Program-made: the position numbers and the translations under genes
Shown here: positions 51,261 to 59,695 of the stretch, piece after piece
Numbering within the stretch: the stretch's first letter is position 1
Layout: each line of letters begins with the position of its first letter
Notes under the pieces: generated by a model
What the model was told of the DNA's origin: nothing
Databases searched by the model: none
What the model saw: the letters and a program-made list of their open reading frames with translations, nothing else
Assembly (NCBI GenBank): GCA_051846895.1
Contig: JBPYCQ010000001.1
Coordinates: 1-64,000, forward strand
Source: CALKAL01 sp051846895
GTDB taxonomy: Bacteria; Bacillota; Bacilli; Bacillales; Alkalibacillaceae
Reading direction: 5' to 3'
DNA: 64,000 nt

Positions 51261-51332
51261 TGTTCATAAGCCTCCTCATCGTCTTCTATCTGCTTTTATC
51301 TTTTGTCGTTTTGGCTGTAATATTCTTATAAA

Positions 51333-51366
51333 ATAAAAAAACTGACTAGTCGACACTAGTCAGTGA
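51333..51366 (-). terminator. Terminator after ansA
   Basis: ACTGACTAG (51341-51349) and CTAGTCAGT (51356-51364) form a 9-bp stem. On the minus strand TTTTTTATTTT follows. Confidence 0.92.
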
Positions 51367-51380
51367 AATTGTTTAATATA

Positions 51381-52349
51381 TTAAAACTTATATTGTTTTT
51401 CTCCAGATGCGAGCATTATTGATAATTTTACTCTCGCTTTTTTACTATCATGATCGCCACCTAAAATAACACCATGTTCAATTAAGTCGTAAGCACTTCC
51501 TTCATAATCATACGTTGGATAAACTTCTCCTTCTTCTGAAGCTGTAGTTATGACAATAACTATCCCAGAGTTAATACATTTTTTAATTGCTGGAACCATC
51601 GCAGGTGGAACTTGCCCTCTACCAACACCTTCAATAACAATTCCTTTAGCTCCTGCATTTCTTAAAGCCTCTAGCGTTACACCATCAGCATCGGTATGAC
51701 ATTTAACAATATCTACTCTTGGAAGTGGCGCTTCTACATCAAAACACTTTCTTTTGATTGGTTTTTGATAAATATAAACTTGATCGTTATCGATAATGCC
51801 TAAATAACCGAAGCCGAATGAGTTGAATCCTTGAATGTTACTAGCATGTTCTTTTTTAACGTATTTAGCGGCAAAAATACGTTCATTAAATACAACGATT
51901 GTACCAACATCATGTAAATCTTTACTACATGCAGTGTAAATAGCATGACGTAAATTAATATAGACGTCACTCCCTAAATCAGCGATTGAACGCTGTGAAC
52001 CAGTTACGACAATCGGTCGGTGGTCATCTATCGTTAGATCTAAAAAGTATGCAATTTCTTCTAAAGTATCCGTACCATGAGTAACGACTATTCCGTCAAT
52101 AGATTCATCTTTGAAATAATATTCAATCTTGTTTTTAATTAAAATCCAATCAGATGATGAAATATGAATACTTGGTTTTTGCAAGACGGAATCAATCTTA
52201 ACTTCGATATCATCTGGTAAATTACAATTGGCAGCAAGTTCTTCACCAGACATCACTCCAGAGGTTAGTCTACCACTATTTTCATTTGGTTTACTGGCTA
52301 TTGTTCCGCCAGTTGTTAACAAAATTACTTTTTTCATTTTATTCACCAT
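51381..52349 (-). CDS. ansA: L-asparaginase, type I
   Basis: This cytoplasmic enzyme of about 322 aa hydrolyses asparagine to aspartate and ammonia. The first catalytic Thr is in LLTTGGTIAS and the second in VVTHGTDTLEE (about 90). There is no signal peptide. Several starts are possible: ATG 52349, GTG 52346 and ATG 52337 (the family-like MKKVIL). GAGG lies 6 bases before the GTG. It overlaps the ypdA stop by about ten bases, so it is translated from the same message. Confidence 0.93.
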   Translation of the reverse strand: MVNKMKKVILLTTGGTIASKPNENSGRLTSGVMSGEELAANCNLPDDIEVKIDSVLQKPSIHISSSDWILIKNKIEYYFKDESIDGIVVTHGTDTLEEIAYFLDLTIDDHRPIVVTGSQRSIADLGSDVYINLRHAIYTACSKDLHDVGTIVVFNERIFAAKYVKKEHASNIQGFNSFGFGYLGIIDNDQVYIYQKPIKRKCFDVEAPLPRVDIVKCHTDADGVTLEALRNAGAKGIVIEGVGRGQVPPAMVPAIKKCINSGIVIVITTASEEGEVYPTYDYEGSAYDLIEHGVILGGDHDSKKARVKLSIMLASGEKQYKF

Positions 52350-53328
52350 GTTCCTCTTTTTTAAGTATATCTTTAGCTATTAATTCTCCGTGGAATCTCC
52401 CATTCTCAATAAAGATTTCGTTATTGTTATATCCTGCTGCAATAACACCAGCGATATATATATTGTTAACATTCGTTTCCATCGTATTCTCTTCATAATG
52501 TGGTCTACCAGTATCTTGATTGATGGTAATACCGATTGCTTTTAAAAATTGTTGATCTGGTTCATATCCCGTCATTGCAAAAACAAAATCAGCAGTAAAT
52601 GATTTCCTTTTTCCATTTACTTTTGCTATTACTTCACTAGTAGTTATTTTCTCGATTGTTGCATTGAATACCATATCAATTTTTTGATGTCTAACTAGTG
52701 ATTCGAACAGTGGTAATATCCACGGTTTAACACTAGAAGAGTAATCATCACCTCTATACAATACAGTTACATTTGCATGCGCCCGTTCTAGCTCTAAAGC
52801 TGCATCAACAGCAGAGTTTTTACCACCAATAACAACAACATTGCGTTTAAAGAAAGGGTGAGCTTCCTTAAAATAATGACTGACATGTGGTAAATTTTCT
52901 CCTTCAATATTTAAATAGTTTGGTTGATCATAATAACCTGTGGCAATAACAATATAAGAAGCTAAATATTCGCATTGGTCACCAAGATTCGTTTCTGTTT
53001 GAACTATATATCCTTTATGATTATTCGTAATTTGAATAACTTTTTCATACGAGTTAATTCGTAAAGAGTTGCGTTCCGCTACAGTTCGATAATAGGTCAA
53101 CGCTTCATTTCTTACGGGTTTAGGTCGTTCAGATATAAATGGCATATTGCCGATTTCAAGCTTATCACTTGAACTAAAGAATGTTTGGTGTGTTGGATAG
53201 TTATATATCGAGTTGGCAACATTACCTTTTTCAATGATTAATGGATCAATTCCTCTATTTTTTAATTCAATAGCAGCTGATAATCCACATGGTCCAGCAC
53301 CGATGATTAAAACTTTTTCTTTTTGCAT
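52339..53328 (-). CDS. ypdA: Bacillithiol disulfide reductase (YpdA/Bdr)
   Basis: The 329-aa FAD/NADPH oxidoreductase recycles oxidised bacillithiol (BSSB). The FAD-binding GAGPCGLSAA motif is at about 9-18, and the second Rossmann motif GGKNSAVDAAL near 168. It lacks a CxxC redox pair, as is characteristic of Bdr and unlike thioredoxin reductase. The pathway's first enzyme, BshA, is encoded elsewhere in this window. It forms a bicistron with ansA. Confidence 0.93.
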   Translation of the reverse strand: MQKEKVLIIGAGPCGLSAAIELKNRGIDPLIIEKGNVANSIYNYPTHQTFFSSSDKLEIGNMPFISERPKPVRNEALTYYRTVAERNSLRINSYEKVIQITNNHKGYIVQTETNLGDQCEYLASYIVIATGYYDQPNYLNIEGENLPHVSHYFKEAHPFFKRNVVVIGGKNSAVDAALELERAHANVTVLYRGDDYSSSVKPWILPLFESLVRHQKIDMVFNATIEKITTSEVIAKVNGKRKSFTADFVFAMTGYEPDQQFLKAIGITINQDTGRPHYEENTMETNVNNIYIAGVIAAGYNNNEIFIENGRFHGELIAKDILKKEEHGE

Positions 53329-53373
53329 TAAAAGACATCTCCTAAGTAATATAAAATCATTATGTATTTAAAG

Positions 53374-53401
53374 TTTATAACTAGTACTAGCTCATAAACA
53401 A
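53374..53401 (-). promoter_or_regulatory. Sigma-A promoter candidate for ypdA-ansA
   Basis: On the minus strand TTGTTT (53396-53401) and TATAAA (53374-53379) are 16 bases apart, about 45 bases before the ypdA start. Confidence 0.45.
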
Positions 53402-53414
53402 AGGTTTAAAAATA

Positions 53415-53450
53415 AAAATCTCCCACCAAATTAATGATAGGAGATTTTAT
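53415..53450 (-). terminator. Terminator after glutamate dehydrogenase
   Basis: AAAATCTCC and GGAGATTTT form a stem around a 15-base AT-rich loop. On the minus strand GGGAGATTTTTATTTTT follows the loop. Confidence 0.85.
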
Positions 53451-53476
53451 ATGAATAATCAAATGCCCTGTATTAT

Positions 53477-54754
53477 TTAAATCCAGCCTCTAAATCGAGA
53501 AGCTTCTGTCATTTTACGTACGCCAACCATATAAGCCGCAAGTCGCATATCAACTTGTCTTGTTTGTGCTGTTGTATAAACATTGTTAAATGATTTAACT
53601 AATACTTCTCGAAGCTTTTCTTGAATTTCTTCCTCTTTCCAATAGTAACCTTGATTGTTTTGTACCCATTCAAAATAAGATACAGTTACGCCACCTGCTG
53701 AAGCTAAAACATCAGGAACGATTAACACATCACGCTCTGTTAATATTTTCGTTGCTTCTAATGTTGTCGGACCGTTCGCTGCTTCTACGACAATTTTCGC
53801 CTTAATATTATGAGCGTTATCAGCGGTGATTTGGTTCTCAACCGCTGCAGGAACTAAAATATCTGTGTCAAGCTCAAGCATTTCTTTATTCGTAATTGTA
53901 TTATCAAATAAATTAGTCACTGTACCGAAACTATCTCTTCGGTCTAATAAGTAATCAATATCTAATCCGTTTGGATCATATAAAGCGCCTTCAGCATCAG
54001 AAATCGCAATTACTTTTGCACCCATATCGTACATAAATTTCGATAAAAAGCTTCCCGCGTTTCCGAAACCTTGTACAATTACTCGTGCTCCCTCAAGGTT
54101 TATTCCTACTTTTTTACATGCTTCTTCAATACAAATTGTCACACCTTTTGCAGTAGCAGATTCTCGACCATGCGATCCACCTAGTACGATAGGTTTACCA
54201 GTAATAAAGCCAGGGCTGTTAAATTCATCAATTCGACTATATTCATCCATCATCCAAGCCATGATTTGAGAATTTGTAAAAACATCTGGAGCTGGAATAT
54301 CTTTAGTCGGACCAACAATTTGAGAAATTGCTCTTACATAACCACGACTTAATGCTTCCAATTCACGAAATGACATTTTTCGTGGATCACAAATTATACC
54401 ACCTTTACCGCCACCATAAGGTAAATCAACGATACCGGCTTTTAAACTCATCCATATTGATAAAGCTTTTACTTCCTTTTCTGTCACTCCTGGATGAAAG
54501 CGTACTCCACCTTTTGTTGGACCCACTGCGTCATTATGCTGGGCACGATAACCTGTAAAAACTTGAACTTTTCCATCATCCATACGAACAGGAATTCGAA
54601 CAGTCATCATTCGAATAGGTTCTTTCATAAGTTCGTAGGCTTCTTCTGGATAACCTAATTTGTCTAATGCTTCTTTAATTACTTGCTGAGTTGCTAAAAG
54701 CATTTTTGAATCATTATCTTCTACTTGAGAATCTGCGTGCTTCTCGGCTACCAT
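53477..54754 (-). CDS. NAD-dependent glutamate dehydrogenase (RocG/GudB type)
   Basis: This 425-aa enzyme interconverts glutamate and 2-oxoglutarate plus ammonium. The catalytic Lys is in LPYGGGKGGI (about 103-112), and the NAD-binding region has VIVQGFGNAGS near 217-227. It resembles B. subtilis GudB and RocG about equally on inspection; the neighbouring ypdA favours the gudB locus. No GudB-type 9-base duplication is evident in the active-site region. The start at 54754 has AGGAGG 7 bases upstream; an upstream in-frame hydrophobic extension is rejected. A good promoter precedes it. Confidence 0.94.
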   Translation of the reverse strand: MVAEKHADSQVEDNDSKMLLATQQVIKEALDKLGYPEEAYELMKEPIRMMTVRIPVRMDDGKVQVFTGYRAQHNDAVGPTKGGVRFHPGVTEKEVKALSIWMSLKAGIVDLPYGGGKGGIICDPRKMSFRELEALSRGYVRAISQIVGPTKDIPAPDVFTNSQIMAWMMDEYSRIDEFNSPGFITGKPIVLGGSHGRESATAKGVTICIEEACKKVGINLEGARVIVQGFGNAGSFLSKFMYDMGAKVIAISDAEGALYDPNGLDIDYLLDRRDSFGTVTNLFDNTITNKEMLELDTDILVPAAVENQITADNAHNIKAKIVVEAANGPTTLEATKILTERDVLIVPDVLASAGGVTVSYFEWVQNNQGYYWKEEEIQEKLREVLVKSFNNVYTTAQTRQVDMRLAAYMVGVRKMTEASRFRGWI

Positions 54755-54807
54755 GTGTTTACCTCCTATAATCAAAACAAGAAATAATATTGGTGTTCTC
54801 AATGACT

Positions 54808-54835
54808 AGTATACATTTTCACATAGAATATGCAA
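54808..54835 (-). promoter_or_regulatory. Sigma-A promoter of glutamate dehydrogenase
   Basis: On the minus strand TTGCAT (54830-54835) and TATACT (54808-54813) are 16 bases apart, about 53 bases before the start codon. Confidence 0.5.
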
Positions 54836-54880
54836 TACAAATATTTAATTAAATCCTTGGCAAAGAATAACTATATAATT

Positions 54881-55807
54881 TTAATCTAAGGTTAACTCAA
54901 TAAATTGATTAATCATATCTTCATACGATAAACCAATCGCTTTAGCAGCATCAGGATATAGGCTTGTCGAGGTCATGCCTGGCAAAGTATTTACTTCTAA
55001 AATGATGGGTTGTAACTTCTCAGTTAAAATAAAATCAACTCTCGAATAAGTTTCGCAGCCTAATGCTTGGTGCGCTTTTACAGCATATTCTTGAACTTGC
55101 TTTGTTAAATCATCACTTATTTTGGCTGGAACAATATGTTCACTACCGCCTTCAGTATATTTAGATTCATAATCATAATATTCACTTTTCGGTACAATTT
55201 CTATAATAGGTAATGCTTTTTCTTCGCCTTTTTTACCTATTACAGCAACAGTTAATTCTCTTCCTTTAATATAGTCCTCAACTAAAATATCGGTATCATG
55301 TGTCATAGCTAAGTCAATGGCTTCAAGTAATTGTCCTTGCTCTTTAACTATTGATAGGCCTAGAGTTGAACCTTCTTGATTAGGTTTAACTACAACTGGT
55401 AAGTTAAATGACTCATTAATATCATTTATTATATTATCCTTTGATTTTTTCGAAGAATAAGTTTTACTAAATGCGATAGGTAATTGGTATTGTGCAAAAA
55501 TTTGTTTCGCTTTAGATTTATCCATTGCTAATGATGATGCTAATACCCCTGAACCGATATAAGGAATATTAAGTAATTCCAATAAACCTTGCACCGTTCC
55601 ATCTTCCCCTTGCTTTCCATGTAAACCAATAAACACAATATCGCAATCACTTATTTGATCAATAATTGCTTTTAAATTTACAGGTGAGAAATCAATTGGG
55701 GTAACATTATGTCCTAAATTCTTTAATGCATTAATAATTCCCTTACCACTTGAGAGTGAAACGTCTCTTTCTTTAGATGTACCGCCATATAAAACTGCAA
55801 TGTTCAA
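54881..55807 (-). CDS. ddl: D-alanine--D-alanine ligase
   Basis: The 308-aa ATP-grasp ligase makes the D-Ala-D-Ala dipeptide of peptidoglycan. The ATP-grasp signature LHGKQGEDGTVQGLLE (about 66-81) and the C-terminal EVNTLPGMTSTSLYP are present. The omega-loop YYDYESKY keeps the Tyr typical of D-Ala-D-Ala ligases and so argues against a vancomycin-type D-lactate ligase. The start is probably TTG at 55807, with GAGGTG about 6 bases upstream. Its location between mecB and gdh is not the B. subtilis one (ddl-murF). Confidence 0.93.
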   Translation of the reverse strand: MNIAVLYGGTSKERDVSLSSGKGIINALKNLGHNVTPIDFSPVNLKAIIDQISDCDIVFIGLHGKQGEDGTVQGLLELLNIPYIGSGVLASSLAMDKSKAKQIFAQYQLPIAFSKTYSSKKSKDNIINDINESFNLPVVVKPNQEGSTLGLSIVKEQGQLLEAIDLAMTHDTDILVEDYIKGRELTVAVIGKKGEEKALPIIEIVPKSEYYDYESKYTEGGSEHIVPAKISDDLTKQVQEYAVKAHQALGCETYSRVDFILTEKLQPIILEVNTLPGMTSTSLYPDAAKAIGLSYEDMINQFIELTLD

Positions 55808-55826
55808 ATTATTCACCTCAAACAAA

Positions 55827-56399
55827 TTAGAAATAGTGGTTCACGACATTTAAAGCATGATTCTCTATTATTGTTTTACCGTATTCTTTCAATACATATG
55901 ATGTCATCGTACTCGGTGAAGCATATTCTGATAAAATTGAAATAATGTCCTCTCGTGTACGTTCAGTAAATTTATTATCTTTTAGTAAAATGTAATAAGA
56001 CTGCTCATAAAAGTAAATCGCTGCATTTATAGATGTATGTTTTCTATTTAATGCTTTAGACAAATGAATCACATCTTCAAAATCATCCAATTTAAACATC
56101 AGCTCTTTGCTTTCATCCATTGTAACCTTCAGTTCAATATACTCCTCATCTATGATGTCATTATTTTGCGTTACAATTATAATCATACCTTGCGCCTGCA
56201 ACATATGAACCTTAACCATTAACATACCATCTAGGTCAATTTCTAACTCTTCACTTGCTTCAAATAACATTTCCTGAAAGAGTTCATTTGCTTTGTGCAA
56301 ATTATTCCAAAGATCATCTTTTGAATACCCACGCTCATTCAAGTCATTGTAGGTCATGAAGATTTTGAATTGGTTTACGCTTATTCTCTCTAAACGCAC
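55827..56399 (-). CDS. mecB: MecA-family ClpC adaptor (YpbH/MecB)
   Basis: This 190-aa protein begins with the MecA N-terminal substrate-binding motif (MRLERIS with the FMTYNDLNERGYSKDDLW segment, about 14-31). It ends with the ClpC-binding domain containing ILSEYASPST near 160-170. It matches the YpbH paralogue in position near recS and gdh. Adaptors of this type deliver substrates such as ComK or Spo0A to ClpC. The start is GTG at 56399, with GGAGGTGG upstream. Confidence 0.88.
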   Translation of the reverse strand: MRLERISVNQFKIFMTYNDLNERGYSKDDLWNNLHKANELFQEMLFEASEELEIDLDGMLMVKVHMLQAQGMIIIVTQNNDIIDEEYIELKVTMDESKELMFKLDDFEDVIHLSKALNRKHTSINAAIYFYEQSYYILLKDNKFTERTREDIISILSEYASPSTMTSYVLKEYGKTIIENHALNVVNHYF

Positions 56400-56460
56400 G
56401 AAAACCACCTCCAGCTTTATATATAATATGAATACTCCCACATAAAATTTGCATGTTTAC

Positions 56461-56620
56461 TCAATATTAATTTATTTTTTATATTGGTTCCGTTAAAGTC
56501 CGTTGCTTTAAATTTTATCGCTAACGGTGGAGCTTCTAACTACCCTTGATTCTCTACCTTCACTCATTACTAATAGACAATGACTTTCCATCTTTAATAA
56601 ATGAGAACGGTTATGTAAAA
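56461..56620. other. Gene-free, foldable intergenic stretch
   Basis: No ORF is convincing here. CCGTTA (56490-56495) can pair with TAACGG (56522-56527), enclosing an AAAG/CTTT stem, so the sequence can fold. On the minus strand the AGAATC...GGTAGTTAGAAGCTCC stretch is loosely reminiscent of the right ends of IS200/IS605 elements with tnpB, but the match is impressionistic. It may be an old mobile element remnant. Confidence 0.25.
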
Positions 56621-56652
56621 AATTGCTCCAGCTTTAATTATAAACCGGAGCA
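56615..56652 (-). terminator. Terminator after the CBS-domain gene
   Basis: TGCTCC (56624-56629) and GGAGCA (56647-56652) form a stem. On the minus strand ATTTTTT follows, 15-40 bases after the stop of the CBS-domain gene. Confidence 0.85.
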
Positions 56653-56666
56653 TATATAAATGGACA

Positions 56667-57302
56667 TTACATTTCCTTTACATCCAAAATTCTAAACCCT
56701 GATTTTTCTAACTGATTTATAAATTGATTTGTTTGTTCATTTTTCTCAACTTTTAACACAATTCTTCTTGCGAGCTTCCCTGTTTCATCAAAAGTTGCTA
56801 GCGCGATGACATTTTCATTATATTTCTTTAATACTTCAGACACTTTTGCTAATGAACCTTCTTGTTCTTGTGCTGAAAACGCAATGCGTACTCCCGATTT
56901 CTTCAAACCGAATGCACTTTCAAATTGTTCAATTACATCATATCTTGAAACCAGACCGAGAAAATTCTTTTCTTCATCAACAACAGCAATAATAGGATAT
57001 CCTTTTAACGTTTTTAAAGTTTTCTCAAAGACATCTTCCATCTCAACATAAAAATTTTCATTGTTAACTAATTCATGAACGTAACGGGTCGACAAGAACT
57101 TTTCTTTATTTTCTTCTACTATTTCAAAATAATATTCATAAATACGTTGTTTGGAAATCATTCCAATGTATTTCCCATCTTCAATTACCGGCATTCCTTC
57201 AATATCGTGTCGATCAAATGCTTCAATGACTTCTTTCAATGTTTCATTCTTACTTGCAGTAAAGCATCGGTTAGCAGGAAGCATAATACTTTTCACAAAC
57301 AT
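56667..57302 (-). CDS. CBS-domain protein with C-terminal ACT-like domain
   Basis: The 211-aa protein has two CBS domains (about 4-60 and 75-130), with the GMPVIED and GYPIIAVVDEE segments. A C-terminal region of about 70 residues with ACT-like character follows (residues about 138-208). This is the AcuB-like CBS-ACT layout, which usually senses adenosine nucleotides or amino acids. The target is unknown. The start at 57302 has AGGAG 8 bases upstream. It stands alone, with a terminator after it. I see no reason to name it acuB with confidence. Confidence 0.82.
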   Translation of the reverse strand: MFVKSIMLPANRCFTASKNETLKEVIEAFDRHDIEGMPVIEDGKYIGMISKQRIYEYYFEIVEENKEKFLSTRYVHELVNNENFYVEMEDVFEKTLKTLKGYPIIAVVDEEKNFLGLVSRYDVIEQFESAFGLKKSGVRIAFSAQEQEGSLAKVSEVLKKYNENVIALATFDETGKLARRIVLKVEKNEQTNQFINQLEKSGFRILDVKEM

Positions 57303-57421
57303 GGACACCACTCCTAATTAAGTAATGATTACTCTTTCGACTTTTTTCGATTAATCTCCTTCTAAAAATATAAGTAAATTTCATTACTTTATATTATATT
57401 AGGGCAGGTCGGATTCCATTA

Positions 57422-57631
57422 TTATTTTAAGAACATATAATAATAAAAGGGAATCGCTAAGATTAATATGATAAATATAAACAAAATTAGATGGATCATT
57501 AATTTATATTTAAATAAATGATTTCTCTTTTTTCTCTTACCTTGATGCTTTGTTGACCTAGGTGGTAATTGAATAATATCTATAGAGTCGTTATTAACTA
57601 TTGTTGACTGTTCCTTAATTTGCTCACTCAT
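57422..57631 (-). CDS. 69-aa membrane protein at the ypbE position
   Basis: The protein has a polar N-terminal half ending in a basic KHQGKRKKRN stretch, then one membrane helix (about 47-66) and almost nothing outside. GAGG lies 8 bases before the chosen ATG. It follows ypbD directly, where B. subtilis has YpbE, a larger protein with a similar cytoplasmic part and membrane helix plus an extracellular LysM domain. This looks like a YpbE without its LysM part, or an unrelated protein in the same place. Confidence 0.65.
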   Translation of the reverse strand: MSEQIKEQSTIVNNDSIDIIQLPPRSTKHQGKRKKRNHLFKYKLMIHLILFIFIILILAIPFYYYMFLK

Positions 57632-57636
57632 GTTCA

Positions 57637-58218
57637 TCACCTCAAAAACAATCGGTAATAAATACCTAATAACAAATCAATACAAAAATGTGCTGCTATT
57701 GGTACTAATAGGTTGTTTGTCAACTCGTACATATACCCTATCAAAAATGATAGAAGAAATATAGATACAAGTAGAGTTATTTTATTCAAATATCTAAAAT
57801 GTACAAGTGCAAAAATAGTGCTTGCGATGATAAAGCCTAAAAACGTATGAATAACTCCCCGAAATAATAATTCTTCTGATAAAGCTATTAAAAAAGTTAT
57901 CATCACAATTTGAGGTATCGACAAAGTCTTAAATATACGTTTATTGACTCCACCATCATCGAAAGAAGATTCAGGCAATACTTTTATTAGAATAATATCT
58001 ATAACAACGACAATCAAACCTGGTATAACTCCATAAATAAGAATCTCATTCCAATTAAATATAAAAAGAGAGTAGAATTCATCGGAAGAATCAAATAAAA
58101 AGTAAATTAATGTGATTGCTAAAAATAAAAAAGTAAGTTGTGAATAAACTAGGGTAACTATTAATTCTTTATCTGATAATTGTTTAATCATTTCTGCTTG
58201 AGATTTTCTTTTAGACAT
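57637..58218 (-). CDS. ypbD: CPBP-family intramembrane glutamic endopeptidase YpbD
   Basis: The 193-aa integral membrane protein has about six transmembrane helices and the CAAX-protease/bacteriocin-processing (Rce1-like) motifs. These are EELLFRG (near 115-121), FALVHFRY near 138-145 and a late HFCIDL. These conserved Glu and His residues form the catalytic site. The substrate is unknown. It lies between recS and the small ypbE-like gene, as ypbD does in B. subtilis. Confidence 0.9.
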   Translation of the reverse strand: MSKRKSQAEMIKQLSDKELIVTLVYSQLTFLFLAITLIYFLFDSSDEFYSLFIFNWNEILIYGVIPGLIVVVIDIILIKVLPESSFDDGGVNKRIFKTLSIPQIVMITFLIALSEELLFRGVIHTFLGFIIASTIFALVHFRYLNKITLLVSIFLLSFLIGYMYELTNNLLVPIAAHFCIDLLLGIYYRLFLR

Positions 58219-58222
58219 CCAT

Positions 58223-59695
58223 TCACCTTCTGTTAAACATGACCTTTAAAATATGGGTCCAATTCGTTTCAAACGTAGATTGTACAAGTGTATGATCAAG
58301 TTTCCATTCGTATATATCAAATCCACAATGATCACAGCAGTCAAAATCAGCCTCTCTAATATTCTCCTGAAAAGGCTGAAATAGCGACTTTCTCCTGCAA
58401 TTAGATTGAGATATCCATGAGAGAATTTGATGAATGCTTCGTTTCTTAATATACGCTCGTTTGTTACGTATTTCAATCAATTGTTCTATTATTTTATCCG
58501 ACTCTTTTCGATAATCATTTAAATTTTCATAATGATAAGTAAGAAAACGTTGCTGTACTTCCGTCAAACCTTCCATTTCAATTAGATCATCTGTTTTATT
58601 TTTTTCCACAACAAAATTATATACATCCGTCTCACTAGGTAACTCTGACTCGATTAGTTGGTATGGAATCATTTCATCACCAGGAGAATATAGAAGTAAA
58701 CTGACACTATGTCCACCATCTCTGCCAGCTCTTCCTGTCTCCTGTATAAAAGATTCGATTGTAGAAGGTATGTGGTAGTGGATAACTAAACGAATATCAT
58801 TTTTATTAATCCCCATACCAAAAGCACTTGTACAACAAATGATGTCAAGTTGCCCTTGCATAAACTGTTGTTGAATTAATATACGGTCCTCTTGTGACAT
58901 ACCACCATGGTAGTATGCGATATTTCTATCAGGTAAAAACCGTTGTAATCTTGTACATAAACGCTCACTTACTTTCCTACTAGAAAAGTATATCATTGTT
59001 GGGATTTTATTTTTTTCTAACACATTAAATAACTCTTCGTTCTTCCTATTTTCATCCTCGACAGTCTGAACCATGTATGTAATATTCGTGCGATCAATCG
59101 GGTAAATATATCGCTTCAAATTAATATCAAGTTGCTTTGAAATATCATTTTGTATTTGAGGTGTTGCTGTAGCACTTAATGCTAATACGGTTGGATCATT
59201 AAATAGCTTAATACTTTCTTTTAATCTTAAATAATCAGGTCGAAATTCGTGCCCCCACTGGGATATACAGTGTGCTTCATCAATTACGAATAACGAAATT
59301 TTTTGTGCTTTTAGTTTATTTATAAACAATGGTTGCTGCAACATTTCTGGAGAACAATAGATGAGTTTGTATTTATTTAGTTGATTGATAGCAATTTGCT
59401 TCTCTTGCATATTCATAAGGCTGTTTACAGCAACAACATTCTTGATGCCCTGATATTTTAATAATTTTACTTGATCGACCATTAAAGAAATAAGAGGAGA
59501 AACGACAACTGTAAGTCCATCTAATATCATAGCGGGCAACTGATAACAGATTGATTTACCACTCCCTGTTGGTAACGTTCCTAATGTGTGGTTACCTTTC
59601 AACACAGAGTTTATAATTTCTTTCTGTCCCTCTCTGAAAGAAGTGTGTCCAAAAATCCTTTTTAATGAATCTTCTAAATTAATTAACTGATTCAC
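58223..59695 (-). CDS. recS: RecQ-like ATP-dependent DNA helicase RecS
   Basis: This 490-aa 3'-5' helicase of the RecQ family has Walker A TLPTGSGKS (about 37-45), the DEAH box with HCISQWGHEFRPDY (about 137-153) and motif VI QETGRAGRDG near 320. A C-terminal zinc-binding region with a CCDHCG motif is present, but the HRDC domain of larger RecQ proteins is missing. This is the short RecS (YpbC) form. The start is GTG at 59695 and overlaps ypbB by 17 bases; the two are co-translated. Confidence 0.95.
   Translation of the reverse strand: MNQLINLEDSLKRIFGHTSFREGQKEIINSVLKGNHTLGTLPTGSGKSICYQLPAMILDGLTVVVSPLISLMVDQVKLLKYQGIKNVVAVNSLMNMQEKQIAINQLNKYKLIYCSPEMLQQPLFINKLKAQKISLFVIDEAHCISQWGHEFRPDYLRLKESIKLFNDPTVLALSATATPQIQNDISKQLDINLKRYIYPIDRTNITYMVQTVEDENRKNEELFNVLEKNKIPTMIYFSSRKVSERLCTRLQRFLPDRNIAYYHGGMSQEDRILIQQQFMQGQLDIICCTSAFGMGINKNDIRLVIHYHIPSTIESFIQETGRAGRDGGHSVSLLLYSPGDEMIPYQLIESELPSETDVYNFVVEKNKTDDLIEMEGLTEVQQRFLTYHYENLNDYRKESDKIIEQLIEIRNKRAYIKKRSIHQILSWISQSNCRRKSLFQPFQENIREADFDCCDHCGFDIYEWKLDHTLVQSTFETNWTHILKVMFNRR

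Noticed and set aside
54755..54802. A 16-residue hydrophobic extension of glutamate dehydrogenase (possible signal peptide)
   Set aside because: The enzyme is cytoplasmic, and AGGAGG lies just before the internal ATG, inside the supposed extension.
54881..55807. Vancomycin-resistance-type ligase
   Set aside because: The omega loop keeps the Tyr of D-Ala-D-Ala ligases, and no vanH or vanX neighbours are present.
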